Source: Spirochaetaceae bacterium (GTDB lineage Bacteria > Spirochaetota > Spirochaetia > Treponematales > Breznakiellaceae). Taken from it: a stretch of 12,128 bases of DNA. The position numbers were made by a program, and so were the translations under genes. Numbering within the stretch: position 1 is the stretch's first letter; each line of letters starts with the position of its first letter. The notes beneath the pieces were generated by a model. The model did no database searches and was not told the DNA's origin. It saw only the letters and a list, made by a program, of their open reading frames with translations. The stretch lies in assembly GCA_031255395.1 (NCBI GenBank), contig JAIRSQ010000114.1, positions 1-12,128 on the forward strand, read 5' to 3'. This document shows, in pieces, positions 1 through 6,371 of this stretch.

Positions 1-51
1 CTCATAAATGCAAAATTAAATGTAAAATCGCCGGTTATTGAAAAATTGTGC

Positions 52-80
52 TTGACAGGCCCGGTTTTGTGCGCCATAAT
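52..80 (+). promoter_or_regulatory. fhs promoter, sigma70-type
   Basis: TTGACA (52-57) and CATAAT (75-80) are separated by exactly 17 nt, so both boxes are at or within one base of the bacterial housekeeping consensus. Transcription would start near 87, giving a leader of about 30 nt. That leader is too short for a riboswitch. An SD-like TAAGGAGA run at 106-113 sits just before the ATG at 119. The AT-rich stretch 1-51 shows no gene. This looks like a strong constitutive promoter; no operator-like dyad stands out. Confidence 0.85.
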
Positions 81-118
81 GATAGTTAAATAATTCTACG
101 TCTATTAAGGAGATAAAA

Positions 119-1843
119 ATGACAGGAGATGGTGTTAAGAAATTTATCGGTTCGGACATCGAGATCGCGCAGGCGGTGTATCCCGAACACGCGGACAAGA
201 TTCAGGAAGTGGCAAAACGGGCGAATATTCCTGAAAAGTATCTGGAGCCTTACGGGTATTACAAGGCGAAAGTTGATTACAACTATCTTACCGACCACAA
301 AAACGACCCGGACGGGAAGCTCATTCTGGTAACGGCGATTACCCCGACTCCGGCGGGCGAAGGGAAGACGACGACGACGGTCGGTGTTGCGGACGGGCTC
401 AAGCGGCTGGGCAAAAGGGTCATGGTCGCGCTCCGCGAACCTTCTCTGGGTCCGGTTTTCGGGGTCAAAGGCGGCGCGGCGGGCGGCGGCTGGGCGCAAG
501 TCATCCCGATGGAAGACATCAACCTGCATTTCACCGGCGACTTCCACGCGATCGGCGCGGCGAACAACTTGCTCGCGGCGATGATCGATAATCATATCTA
601 CCAAGGGAACAAACTGAATATTGATCCGCGCAAGATCATCTGGCGTCGTTGCGTGGATATGAATGACCGGCAACTCCGCTTCATCGTGGACGGGCTAGGC
701 GGCAAGGCGAACGGCGCGTCCCGCGAAGACGGCTATGACATCACGGTCGCTTCCGAGATCATGGCGGTTCTTTGCCTCTCGTCCAGTATCAACGACCTTA
801 AAGAGCGGCTGGGCCGCATCATCGTGGGGTATACTTACGGCAAGCAGTCGGACGGCAGTGAAAAGCCGGTAACCGCGTCCCAGCTCAACGCGCAGGGCGC
901 TATGGCGGCGCTTCTCAAAGACGCGCTCAAGCCCAACCTTGTGCAGACGCTGGAAGGTACGCCGGCGTTTATTCACGGCGGGCCTTTTGCCAACATCGCC
1001 CACGGTTGTAATTCGATAATGGCGACACGGCTCGCGCTCAAGTTGGGCGATTATGTCGTTACGGAAGGCGGTTTCGGCGCGGATCTCGGGGCGGAGAAGT
1101 TTCTCGACATCAAATGCCGTTTTGCCGGCCTCAAGCCGAACGCCGTCGTTATCGTGGCGACCGTGCGCGCGCTCAAGCATCACGGCGGGGTGGCCAAAGC
1201 CGACCTTAATAAGGAAGACCTTGATGCGCTCAAGAAGGGGTTGCCGAACCTGCTCCAGCACATTGAGAACGTTACCACCGTGTTCAATCTGCCGGCGGTT
1301 GTCGCGCTCAACGCTTTCCCGACCGACACCAAGGCCGAGCTTGAGCTTGTCGAAAAGATGGCTAAGGAAAAGGGTGCAAACGTTGTGCTTTCCGAAGTGT
1401 GGGCAAAGGGCGGCGAAGGCGGCGTGAAGCTGGCCGAAGAAGTGGTGCGTCTGGCCGAACAGCCGAACAAGTTCACCTACAGCTATGATGAAAAAGCGTC
1501 CATCAAGGACAAGATCGAGGCGATTGCGAAAAAGATCTACCACGCGGACAACGTGAACATTTTACCGAATGCGCAGAAGCAAATTGCCCAGCTCGAAAAA
1601 CTCGGTATGGACAAGGTGCCGATCTGTATGGCCAAGACGCAATACAGCTTCTCGGATGATCAGACTTTGCGCGGCGCGCCGCGCGGCTGGACGCTTACGG
1701 TTCGCAACATCAAGATTTCCGCCGGCGCGGGCTTCATAGTCGCGCTTACGGGCGAGATCATGACGATGCCCGGTCTTCCGCCTGTGCCGTCCGCCGAAAA
1801 GATCGATGTTGACAACACAGGCAAGATCTCCGGCCTGTTCTAG
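119..1843 (+). CDS. fhs: Formate--tetrahydrofolate ligase (10-formyl-THF synthetase)
   Basis: Cytoplasmic enzyme of 574 residues that joins formate to tetrahydrofolate using ATP, giving 10-formyl-THF for purines, fMet-tRNA or, in acetogens, the methyl branch of the Wood-Ljungdahl pathway. The P-loop [11 protein letters not shown] lies at residues 75-85. The first family signature, [11 protein letters not shown] followed by [16 protein letters not shown], begins near 115. The second, [11 protein letters not shown], is at 347-357. Length is close to the usual ~555-560 residues, with a slightly long N-terminus. The ATG follows a good ribosome binding site (AAGGAG, 6-nt spacing). One oddity is Trp125, where I expect Tyr in the GGGY motif. 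It is transcribed alone and ends before a strong terminator. Presence of fhs does not by itself prove acetogenesis. Confidence 0.97.
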   Translation: MTGDGVKKFIGSDIEIAQAVYPEHADKIQEVAKRANIPEKYLEPYGYYKAKVDYNYLTDHKNDPDGKLILVTAITPTPAGEGKTTTTVGVADGLKRLGKRVMVALREPSLGPVFGVKGGAAGGGWAQVIPMEDINLHFTGDFHAIGAANNLLAAMIDNHIYQGNKLNIDPRKIIWRRCVDMNDRQLRFIVDGLGGKANGASREDGYDITVASEIMAVLCLSSSINDLKERLGRIIVGYTYGKQSDGSEKPVTASQLNAQGAMAALLKDALKPNLVQTLEGTPAFIHGGPFANIAHGCNSIMATRLALKLGDYVVTEGGFGADLGAEKFLDIKCRFAGLKPNAVVIVATVRALKHHGGVAKADLNKEDLDALKKGLPNLLQHIENVTTVFNLPAVVALNAFPTDTKAELELVEKMAKEKGANVVLSEVWAKGGEGGVKLAEEVVRLAEQPNKFTYSYDEKASIKDKIEAIAKKIYHADNVNILPNAQKQIAQLEKLGMDKVPICMAKTQYSFSDDQTLRGAPRGWTLTVRNIKISAGAGFIVALTGEIMTMPGLPPVPSAEKIDVDNTGKISGLF

Positions 1844-1889
1844 GCTGTAACTGCCCTAGGCGCGGCCGCCAAACGGCCCGTCGAAAGTC

Positions 1890-1926
1890 AAAAAGCCCTT
1901 CCCAACAGCGTTGGGAAGGGCTTTTT
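1890..1926. terminator. Strong intrinsic terminator, probably bidirectional
   Basis: A 17-bp perfect stem (1890-1906 with 1910-1926) encloses a 3-nt AGC loop. The core is GCCCTTCCCAAC against its complement. The stem opens with an A-run and closes with a T-run, so it has a U-tract when read from either strand. It lies 47 nt after the fhs stop and also downstream of the minus-strand gene ending at 1998, so it can end both converging transcripts. Confidence 0.93.
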
Positions 1927-1948
1927 TATTCGCAGTGGAGTTTAATAC

Positions 1949-1966
1949 CCCGCCGCTTGCGGCGGG
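1949..1966. repeat. GC-rich 8-bp hairpin between convergent genes
   Basis: CCCGCCGC (1949-1956) and GCGGCGGG (1959-1966) are perfect inverted repeats with a TT centre. There is no U-tract on either side, so this is a poor intrinsic terminator. It could be a copy of a dispersed intergenic palindrome or an auxiliary RNA-end stabiliser for the minus-strand message. Only one copy is in the window, so repeat status is an inference. Confidence 0.45.
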
Positions 1967-1997
1967 AAGGTTCATGTCCGCGTTACAATAAGCCGTA

Positions 1998-2939
1998 TTA
2001 CCGTTCCGGAAACGTATCGAAACCCAGTTTTTTTAGGCCGGACATGGCGTTTTTAATGTCGTCTTCGTTGGGTATCGAAACGAACACGGTCCAATAATCA
2101 GCGCCGTTCACGGAACGGCACTTAATATCGGCATCGTATCCGGCATCTTTCAGGCGTGCGGCCTGTAAAACGGCGTTTTTCCGCTCCCTGTACAGGCCGG
2201 CTTGCAGAGCGCGGGCGGGGCGGGGCGGGGGAGACTCGGCCTTAGCGGGCGGCGCGATGACGGCGGACGCTTCGTCTCTGCCGGGAAACAACAGCCAGTA
2301 CGCGGACGGCGTTACGGAAACAAATTTGGAAGCCCCGGCCGTGACTGCGCAGGCTTCGGGGCTGTCGGGAAATTCGTCAATAAGTTTTGACATGTACTCG
2401 CTCTTTCCGCCTGCCCGCCAGAGCGTGTAATAAATGGCCGGACGGAACGGCAAGTACGCGGGATCGACCGAGAGCCCGTAAAGCCCGTCAAAATTTCCTG
2501 AGTCAAAGGCTTCAATTTGAGCGTTCAAATACATGGCTCTTCTTAGAATGCCGGCGTTGTCCCGAACTGTCTGTATCAGCGTTTTAACGATGGAGGCGGC
2601 ATCCTCCCAATTTCCCATAGAAACATAACAGACGGCCGCTTCCGCCAGCGCTCTGTCGTCCAGTTTTTCAGGGACGGCGTAGGCGGCGTTCTTCCACGCT
2701 TCCGCCGCTCCTTCAATATCTCCGGAAAGTTGCAGCAACTCCGCAAGCCGCGTATATGTGTCATGCCGCTTAGCCTTGTCAGTTGACGGCGTTTTGGCTT
2801 CCGCTTCAGTTGCGGCTAAAGCCTCCCGAATATCGCCGGAAATGAGCCGGGTTTTGACCTCGGCGGCGCCAGCCGGAATCGCTGCAAAGGCAGTTGCGGC
2901 AACCGTTGCAAAAATCGCAAAACATTCAGTTAAATCCAT
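1998..2939 (-). CDS. Exported TPR-like protein with C-terminal SPOR-type domain
   Basis: Protein of 313 residues. Residues about 8-26 are a hydrophobic Ala-rich segment ending in PAGAAE, which resembles a signal peptide cut near 26. No Lys or Arg precedes it, which is unusual. Residues roughly 30-200 are helical and Ala-rich with TPR-like spacing (for example around LAELLQLSGDIEGAAEAWKN). A Pro-rich linker near 230-243 leads to residues 244-313, which read like a SPOR fold (LQAGLYRERKNAVLQAARLK, then YWTVFVSI, then LKKLGFDTF). SPOR domains bind denuded peptidoglycan glycans at division sites. The start is firm: an in-frame stop lies 10 codons upstream with no other start between. The gene is 104 nt downstream of the amidohydrolase and probably shares its transcript. 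The specific function is unknown. Confidence 0.75.
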   Translation of the reverse strand: MDLTECFAIFATVAATAFAAIPAGAAEVKTRLISGDIREALAATEAEAKTPSTDKAKRHDTYTRLAELLQLSGDIEGAAEAWKNAAYAVPEKLDDRALAEAAVCYVSMGNWEDAASIVKTLIQTVRDNAGILRRAMYLNAQIEAFDSGNFDGLYGLSVDPAYLPFRPAIYYTLWRAGGKSEYMSKLIDEFPDSPEACAVTAGASKFVSVTPSAYWLLFPGRDEASAVIAPPAKAESPPPRPARALQAGLYRERKNAVLQAARLKDAGYDADIKCRSVNGADYWTVFVSIPNEDDIKNAMSGLKKLGFDTFPER

Positions 2940-3043
2940 TGTGGTCCCGAAATCAGATGATCCCGCTCATTATTATCGGCATTTTTTATTGAATTCTTGC
3001 GACTATCAGGCCAATGCCGGACGCGAAGAAGGCTGTAAAACGT

Positions 3044-3895
3044 TCAAGCGTTTATCTCTTTTCCAAGAAGGCGGGCGCAGTTTCCGCCCAAAAACAGTTC
3101 CATCGCCGTTTGCGGCAGTCCGGTTTCGTTGATTTCTTTGATGTAGCGCGATAACGGGAGCAGCGGGTAGTCACTGCCAAACAGGATTTTTGTTTCAAGC
3201 CCCAGACTGAGCGCTGTCCGATATACGCGTTTGTCGTACAAGAAGGGCGAGGCTGCGCAGTCATAGTAAACGCGGGCGCATTTTTGGCGGAGTTCGGCCA
3301 TCATTTCATAAAAAAACAGCCCTCCGCCCCAATGCGCGAGGATTATATCGTTGTCGGGGCTGTGTTCTATAAACTGTTCGAGTTGCCGTAGCGTCGTGTC
3401 CGTCTTGCCTGGATAGCTGTGTCCGACAGGCTCGTTGGCGTGGACAAGCATGGGCAGTCCTCGCTCGGCGCACAGTCCGGCGAGCGCCCTTGTCTCGCCC
3501 TTGTCGTGTATATTAAACCGCTGTCCGGACGGAAATATCTCGCCTACGCCTTTGAGTCCCGCATTGTGCGCCCGCTCGATCTCGGCCAACGCGCCCCGGC
3601 AGGCTGGCGGCACGGCGATGAATCCTGTAAGCCTTTCGGGAAAGGCTTTGACCTTTTCGATAACATAGTCGTTCACAGCGCGGCAAAGTCCCAAATCCTG
3701 AAACCCGAAGCCGAATATGACTGCCCGGTCAAAGCCCGCGCCGTTAAGTTCTGTTATGACCGCTTCTGCCGTGGCGAATTTGTTCTTCGGGTTTGCGGAC
3801 AACAGCGCGAAGTACGGCTCTTTTGATGTATACCTGTCAAGATTGCAGGTTATTTCGGGGGGAGTTACATGGATGTGGGAGTCAAATTTCAACAT
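3044..3895 (-). CDS. Amidohydrolase-2 family TIM-barrel hydrolase or decarboxylase
   Basis: Protein of 283 residues with the expected metal-site pattern of the amidohydrolase-related superfamily. DSHIHV near the N-terminus gives His7 and His9, VHANEP gives His152, AHWGGG gives His188, and LFGSDYPL gives Asp242. The fold should be a cytoplasmic beta/alpha barrel binding one divalent metal. Members hydrolyse or decarboxylate small cyclic or aromatic acids, and I cannot name the substrate. Its ATG lies 14 nt inside the end of fchA and no clear ribosome binding site precedes it, so translation is probably coupled to FchA. That link suggests, but does not show, a role near folate one-carbon chemistry or in degrading a small metabolite. 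Confidence 0.85.
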   Translation of the reverse strand: MLKFDSHIHVTPPEITCNLDRYTSKEPYFALLSANPKNKFATAEAVITELNGAGFDRAVIFGFGFQDLGLCRAVNDYVIEKVKAFPERLTGFIAVPPACRGALAEIERAHNAGLKGVGEIFPSGQRFNIHDKGETRALAGLCAERGLPMLVHANEPVGHSYPGKTDTTLRQLEQFIEHSPDNDIILAHWGGGLFFYEMMAELRQKCARVYYDCAASPFLYDKRVYRTALSLGLETKILFGSDYPLLPLSRYIKEINETGLPQTAMELFLGGNCARLLGKEINA

Positions 3896-4478
3896 CGCGT
3901 TTTACAGCAAGGTATATTTCTGCCGCGACAGCCTCCGCTGAGGCGAGAGCGGAGCGGATATTTCTAGCTGTTTCCGTAACGAAAACGCTGTCTTTGATAC
4001 GTTTGAGGTTTGCGTGCACTGTAAGGCATGCGCCTCGCGCCGCCGCTTCAAGGCTTAGGGCGGCGATTCCCACATCGCTCGCTGTCGGCTGGTAATAGGC
4101 GGCAGAAAGTTCCCGCGCAAGGAGGAGCGCTCGCGACACGCCTTCCAGCGTCTCAAGCGGAGGTTTTAAGCAGCCGCGCAACGCCTCTCCGGCAGAGGGA
4201 GTTTTGGCTACGGCGGCAAAACGTCCGTAAGCCGCCGCGTCCTCGTCGGCAAGGCGCAGAAATAGGCGGCGCGCCTCGTCCGCATCGCTTGCTATGCGGA
4301 CGAGGTCCAGTTTGCGCGCTGCAAATTCCGGCTTTCCCGCCGTTATGCGGGCAACCATGACTATAAAACTTGCCCCCAACGCAGCGCTCACTGCCGCTCC
4401 TGTCCCGCCTCCGGGCACAGGCGAATCTGACGCGACCGACAGGCTAAACTCTTCCACGCTTTGTTCCGCCAGCTTCAT
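3882..4478 (-). CDS. fchA: Methenyl-THF cyclohydrolase of the cyclodeaminase family
   Basis: Protein of 198 residues, close to the ~200 of the FTCD_C (formiminotransferase-cyclodeaminase) family. The N-terminus carries the family hallmark SPVPGGGTGAAV (residues 19-30), followed by an Ala-rich all-helical body. Stand-alone members either convert 5,10-methenyl-THF to 10-formyl-THF or deaminate 5-formimino-THF. The nearby fhs favours the cyclohydrolase role. No formiminotransferase is visible, which also argues against histidine degradation. The gene is first in a minus-strand unit and its 3' end overlaps the amidohydrolase start. The ATG has no Shine-Dalgarno sequence and lies only 8 nt after a promoter -10 box, so the mRNA may be leaderless. 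Confidence 0.85.
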   Translation of the reverse strand: MKLAEQSVEEFSLSVASDSPVPGGGTGAAVSAALGASFIVMVARITAGKPEFAARKLDLVRIASDADEARRLFLRLADEDAAAYGRFAAVAKTPSAGEALRGCLKPPLETLEGVSRALLLARELSAAYYQPTASDVGIAALSLEAAARGACLTVHANLKRIKDSVFVTETARNIRSALASAEAVAAEIYLAVKRDVEI

Positions 4479-4486
4479 AATGGTAT

Positions 4487-4515
4487 AGGATACGACAGCG
4501 GGTTTTGTATTTCAA
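4487..4515 (-). promoter_or_regulatory. fchA promoter, possibly driving a leaderless transcript
   Basis: Read on the minus strand, TTGAAA (4515-4510) and TATCCT (4492-4487) are spaced by 17 nt. The fchA ATG begins 8 nt past the -10 box, where RNA normally starts 6-8 nt downstream. The 5' leader would be 0-2 nt, and no AG-rich Shine-Dalgarno run exists in the interval. Confidence 0.6.
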
Positions 4516-4769
4516 GCACGCCGTTTGCTTGCCATCGCAAGCCCGGAGAGTGAAGCCATCAAGCGTAGGAGTAGCCCGGCAATGGATTGCTTCGCTCGGC
4601 AATTTGCCGCTCGCTCGCAATGAATGTCCGTAGGGGCCTGACCCCAAGGCCGACTTGTCCGCCCCCCCAGTAAAGCCGCTCTTCAGCCCCATCGCAGGGA
4701 CGACTCGCAAGCCTCCGATCAATCCCTCATCCTTAGTTGCTCGTTTTCGGCAAGCGGACGCGTGCGCTC
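4516..4769. other. Intergenic stretch with inverted repeats, no convincing gene
   Basis: This is the core of the 331-nt gap between fchA and the tRNA. It holds a 6-bp hairpin GCTTGC-CATC-GCAAGC (4527-4542), the palindrome at 4586-4621, a GGGG/CCCC dyad (4633-4645), a C7 run (4662-4668) and TCGCAAGCC twice (4535 and 4705). A minus-strand reading frame runs through it (4444-4845), but it enters the tRNA and the fchA coding region and has no family resemblance. It could be a dispersed intergenic repeat or a structured RNA; nothing seen decides this. Confidence 0.5.
4586..4621. repeat. Nested palindrome resembling intergenic REP-like repeats
   Basis: ATTGC (4586-4590) pairs with GCAAT (4617-4621), enclosing the near-perfect palindrome CGGCAA-T-TTGCCG (4597-4609). 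On the minus strand the outer parts read ATTGCGAGCG and GCGAAGCAATCC. To my memory this resembles a palindromic intergenic repeat seen in many bacteria, here with an extra inner palindrome. A genome-wide copy count would be needed to call it a repeat family. Confidence 0.4.
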
Positions 4770-4799
4770 TTGACAGCGGGGGGCGGTTCATTCTAGGGT
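4770..4799 (+). promoter_or_regulatory. Putative tRNA-Met promoter
   Basis: A perfect TTGACA (4770-4775) is followed after 18 nt by TAGGGT (4794-4799), which keeps the T, A and final T of a -10 box. Transcription would begin near 4806, giving a leader of about 4 nt before the mature tRNA. The spacer contains a run of six Gs. The -10 is weak, so confidence is moderate. Confidence 0.5.
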
Positions 4800-4809
4800 G
4801 ATGGTAACA

Positions 4810-4882
4810 GGCGGCGTAGCTCAGTTGGCAGAGCACACGGCTCATATCCGTTAGGTCATTGGTTCAAGCCCAATCGCCGCTA
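4810..4882 (+). tRNA. tRNA-Met, anticodon CAU
   Basis: A full cloverleaf can be drawn. The acceptor stem is GGCGGCG with CGCCGCT, including a G1-U72 wobble. The D stem is GCTC/GAGC with an 8-nt loop. The anticodon loop CTCATAT carries CAT at 4843-4845. The variable loop is AGGTC. The T stem ATTGG/CCAAT encloses TTCAAGC. The discriminator base is A4882 and CCA is not encoded. The first anticodon-stem pair (27-43) is a C-U mismatch. The body resembles elongator tRNA-Met more than initiator, which usually lacks a 1-72 pair and has three G-C pairs in the anticodon stem. A lysidine-modified tRNA-Ile also carries CAU in the gene and is not fully excluded. Confidence 0.92.
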
Positions 4883-4891
4883 TTTTTGCGA

Positions 4892-4932
4892 TGCCGTTTC
4901 AGACGGCAGGGCGTTTTATGCCGCCTTGCGGC
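4892..4932 (+). terminator. Two small hairpins after the tRNA, weak terminator candidate
   Basis: TGCCGT (4892-4897) pairs with ACGGCA (4903-4908) and is followed by GGGCGTTTTA. A second stem, GCCGC/GCGGC, spans 4920-4932. A T5 run (4883-4887) directly follows the tRNA. The T-tracts are short or misplaced, so termination here is only plausible. Confidence 0.35.
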
Positions 4933-4977
4933 CCTGTTTGGGAAGGCCGGGGACTGCTGTTTATTTTACGCTGCCTA

Positions 4978-4986
4978 TGGTATGCT
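4978..4986 (+). promoter_or_regulatory. Extended -10 promoter abutting the nif3-like start codon
   Basis: TGG followed by TATGCT (4981-4986) forms an extended -10 element, which can work without a good -35; none is seen. Six nucleotides separate the box from the GTG at 4993, exactly where RNA would begin. There is no Shine-Dalgarno run. This fits a leaderless mRNA. Confidence 0.5.
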
Positions 4987-4992
4987 TAAAGC

Positions 4993-5754
4993 GTGAAAAC
5001 CAAACAGCTTGACGCTTTTTTTCGCGATATTCTGAATTTGGATGACTTTGCCGGAGTCGATTCGTCATTGAACGGACTTCAGGTTGATAACGGCGGCGGC
5101 GGCGTGCGTAAAGTGGCGTTCGCTGTTGACGCCTGTCTCGAGACATTTAAGCGCGCCGCCGCTGGCGGCGCGGAGATGGTTTTCGTCCATCACGGGCTTT
5201 TTTGGGGAAATCCGCTGAGGATCGAGGGTATCTTGCGTTCCCGTCTGGACTTTCTGCTGAAACGCGACATAGCGCTGTACGCGGCGCATCTGCCGCTAGA
5301 CCAAAATATTGAGGCCGGTAACAACGCCGCTCTTGCGGAATTGCTGGGTATCGAAGATCGGGTGCCGTTCGGACTGTACCGCGGGAAAAAGATAGGGTAC
5401 AAGGGGCGGCTTCGTTGTCCGCTGACTATAGACGAGGCCGCGAGCCGAATCAGTTTTAACGGAACGCGGCCGCTGGCGGTTCACCCGTTCGGAAAGGCGG
5501 ACAACGTTACCTGCGCGGTCGTTTCCGGCGGCGCGGCTATGGAGGCGGAGGAGGCCGTAGAGGAGGGCATAGACCTGTACGTTACCGGTGAAACCTCCCA
5601 TTCAGTTTACCATACCGCGCTTGAAGGCAGGCTCAATATGATAGCGGGCGGGCATTACGCCACCGAAGTATGGGGCGTCCGCAAGATGATGGAAATTTGC
5701 AAGGAAAAATTAAACATAGAAACCGAATTCATTGACGTGCCTACCGGCTTGTAA
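4993..5754 (+). CDS. Nif3-like dinuclear metal centre protein
   Basis: Protein of 253 residues, the length of the short form of the Nif3/YbgI/YqfO family. Expected metal-binding motifs are present: VHHGLFW (65-71), AAHLPLD (97-103) and GGHYATE near the C-terminus (219-225), giving His66/67, Asp103, His221 and Glu225 as likely ligands. Members form toroidal hexamers with two metals per subunit. Many are annotated as GTP cyclohydrolase I type 2, but the physiological reaction is poorly settled. The GTG start is forced: an in-frame TAA lies two codons upstream and neither nearby ATG (4977, 4982) is in frame. It is first in a + strand series and lies 62 nt before lspA. Confidence 0.9.
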   Translation: MKTKQLDAFFRDILNLDDFAGVDSSLNGLQVDNGGGGVRKVAFAVDACLETFKRAAAGGAEMVFVHHGLFWGNPLRIEGILRSRLDFLLKRDIALYAAHLPLDQNIEAGNNAALAELLGIEDRVPFGLYRGKKIGYKGRLRCPLTIDEAASRISFNGTRPLAVHPFGKADNVTCAVVSGGAAMEAEEAVEEGIDLYVTGETSHSVYHTALEGRLNMIAGGHYATEVWGVRKMMEICKEKLNIETEFIDVPTGL

Positions 5755-5771
5755 AACCGGACAAAGGCAGC

Positions 5772-5790
5772 AAACCCCGCTCCGGGTTTT
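5772..5790 (+). terminator. Weak hairpin between nif3-like gene and lspA
   Basis: AAACCC (5772-5777) pairs with GGGTTT (5784-5789) around a 6-nt loop, with one more T before GC-rich sequence. The stem is short and lacks a U-tract, so it may attenuate rather than stop transcription into lspA. Confidence 0.3.
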
Positions 5791-5816
5791 CGCGCCGGCG
5801 GGCAGGAGGAAAAATA

Positions 5817-6371
5817 ATGGCCGCGAGCAATACAGGCGTTTTGAAAAAGGCGCTGCCGTTTTCTTTGACTGTTCTGATAGTTCTTGCCGATCAGATAACG
5901 AAGGCTTATATAGCGGATAATTGGCCGATAGGAACGATGATAACTGACGTTTTTAATAACGATCTGTTGCGTATATATCATGTGCGCAACAAGGTTATAG
6001 CGTTTAGTCTGGGGACCGGACTGCCGGAAACCGTTCGTCCGCTACTGTTTATAATTCTTCCCGTCGCCGTTTTAGGTTTCCTGTGTTTTTTTTACTGGAA
6101 ATCGGACGAGTTTGCTCCGTTGCAACGCTGGGCAATCGCGGGAATCGTAGGCGGCGGCGTTGGCAATTTGATAGACCGCGTATTCCGGCCCGAAGGCGTG
6201 GTCGATTTTATCAGCGTAAAGTTTTTCGGCATATTCGGTTTTGAACGCTGGCCTACATTCAATGTCGCGGATTCGTCTGTTGTTGTCTGCGTGCTGATAT
6301 GGCTGGTCTCGATGTTCTTTAAGCCGTCTGACTGCGGCGCGAGCGGCGGCGAAAAAACGGAGGCGGCATGA
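5817..6371 (+). CDS. lspA: Lipoprotein signal peptidase (signal peptidase II)
   Basis: Inner-membrane aspartic peptidase of 184 residues that cleaves the signal peptide of prolipoproteins after Lgt adds diacylglycerol. Four membrane segments are visible (about 13-32, 75-93, 105-118 and 154-168). The conserved blocks are LADQITK (Asp25, Lys29), GNLIDR (Asp120), VVDFISV (Asp130) and FNVADSS (Asp152). Asp130 and Asp152 are the expected catalytic pair. The block usually written RNxGAAFS reads RNKVIAFS here (57-64), so Asn58 is kept but the usual Gly is lost. A ribosome binding site AGGAGG sits 7 nt before the ATG. The stop overlaps the next start as ATGA. Confidence 0.95.
   Translation: MAASNTGVLKKALPFSLTVLIVLADQITKAYIADNWPIGTMITDVFNNDLLRIYHVRNKVIAFSLGTGLPETVRPLLFIILPVAVLGFLCFFYWKSDEFAPLQRWAIAGIVGGGVGNLIDRVFRPEGVVDFISVKFFGIFGFERWPTFNVADSSVVVCVLIWLVSMFFKPSDCGASGGEKTEAA

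Noticed and set aside
1..118. Folate riboswitch upstream of fhs
   Set aside because: The predicted leader is only about 30 nt and shows no paired structure, so no aptamer fits.
695..1543. Long minus-strand open frame (282 codons) opposite fhs
   Set aside because: It is antisense to a clear fhs, its translation is rich in His/Arg with no recognisable domain, and no ribosome binding site is seen. GC-rich genes commonly leave such an open antisense frame.
2972..3000. Possible promoter for the SPOR-protein gene (GATAAT on the minus strand)
   Set aside because: The -10 is good but no -35 resembling TTGACA lies 16-18 nt away, and the upstream gene on the same strand can supply the transcript.
4444..4845. 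Minus-strand open frame of 133 codons across the fchA-tRNA gap
   Set aside because: It starts inside the tRNA gene and ends inside fchA in another frame. The translation resembles no family and follows the repeat-like DNA.
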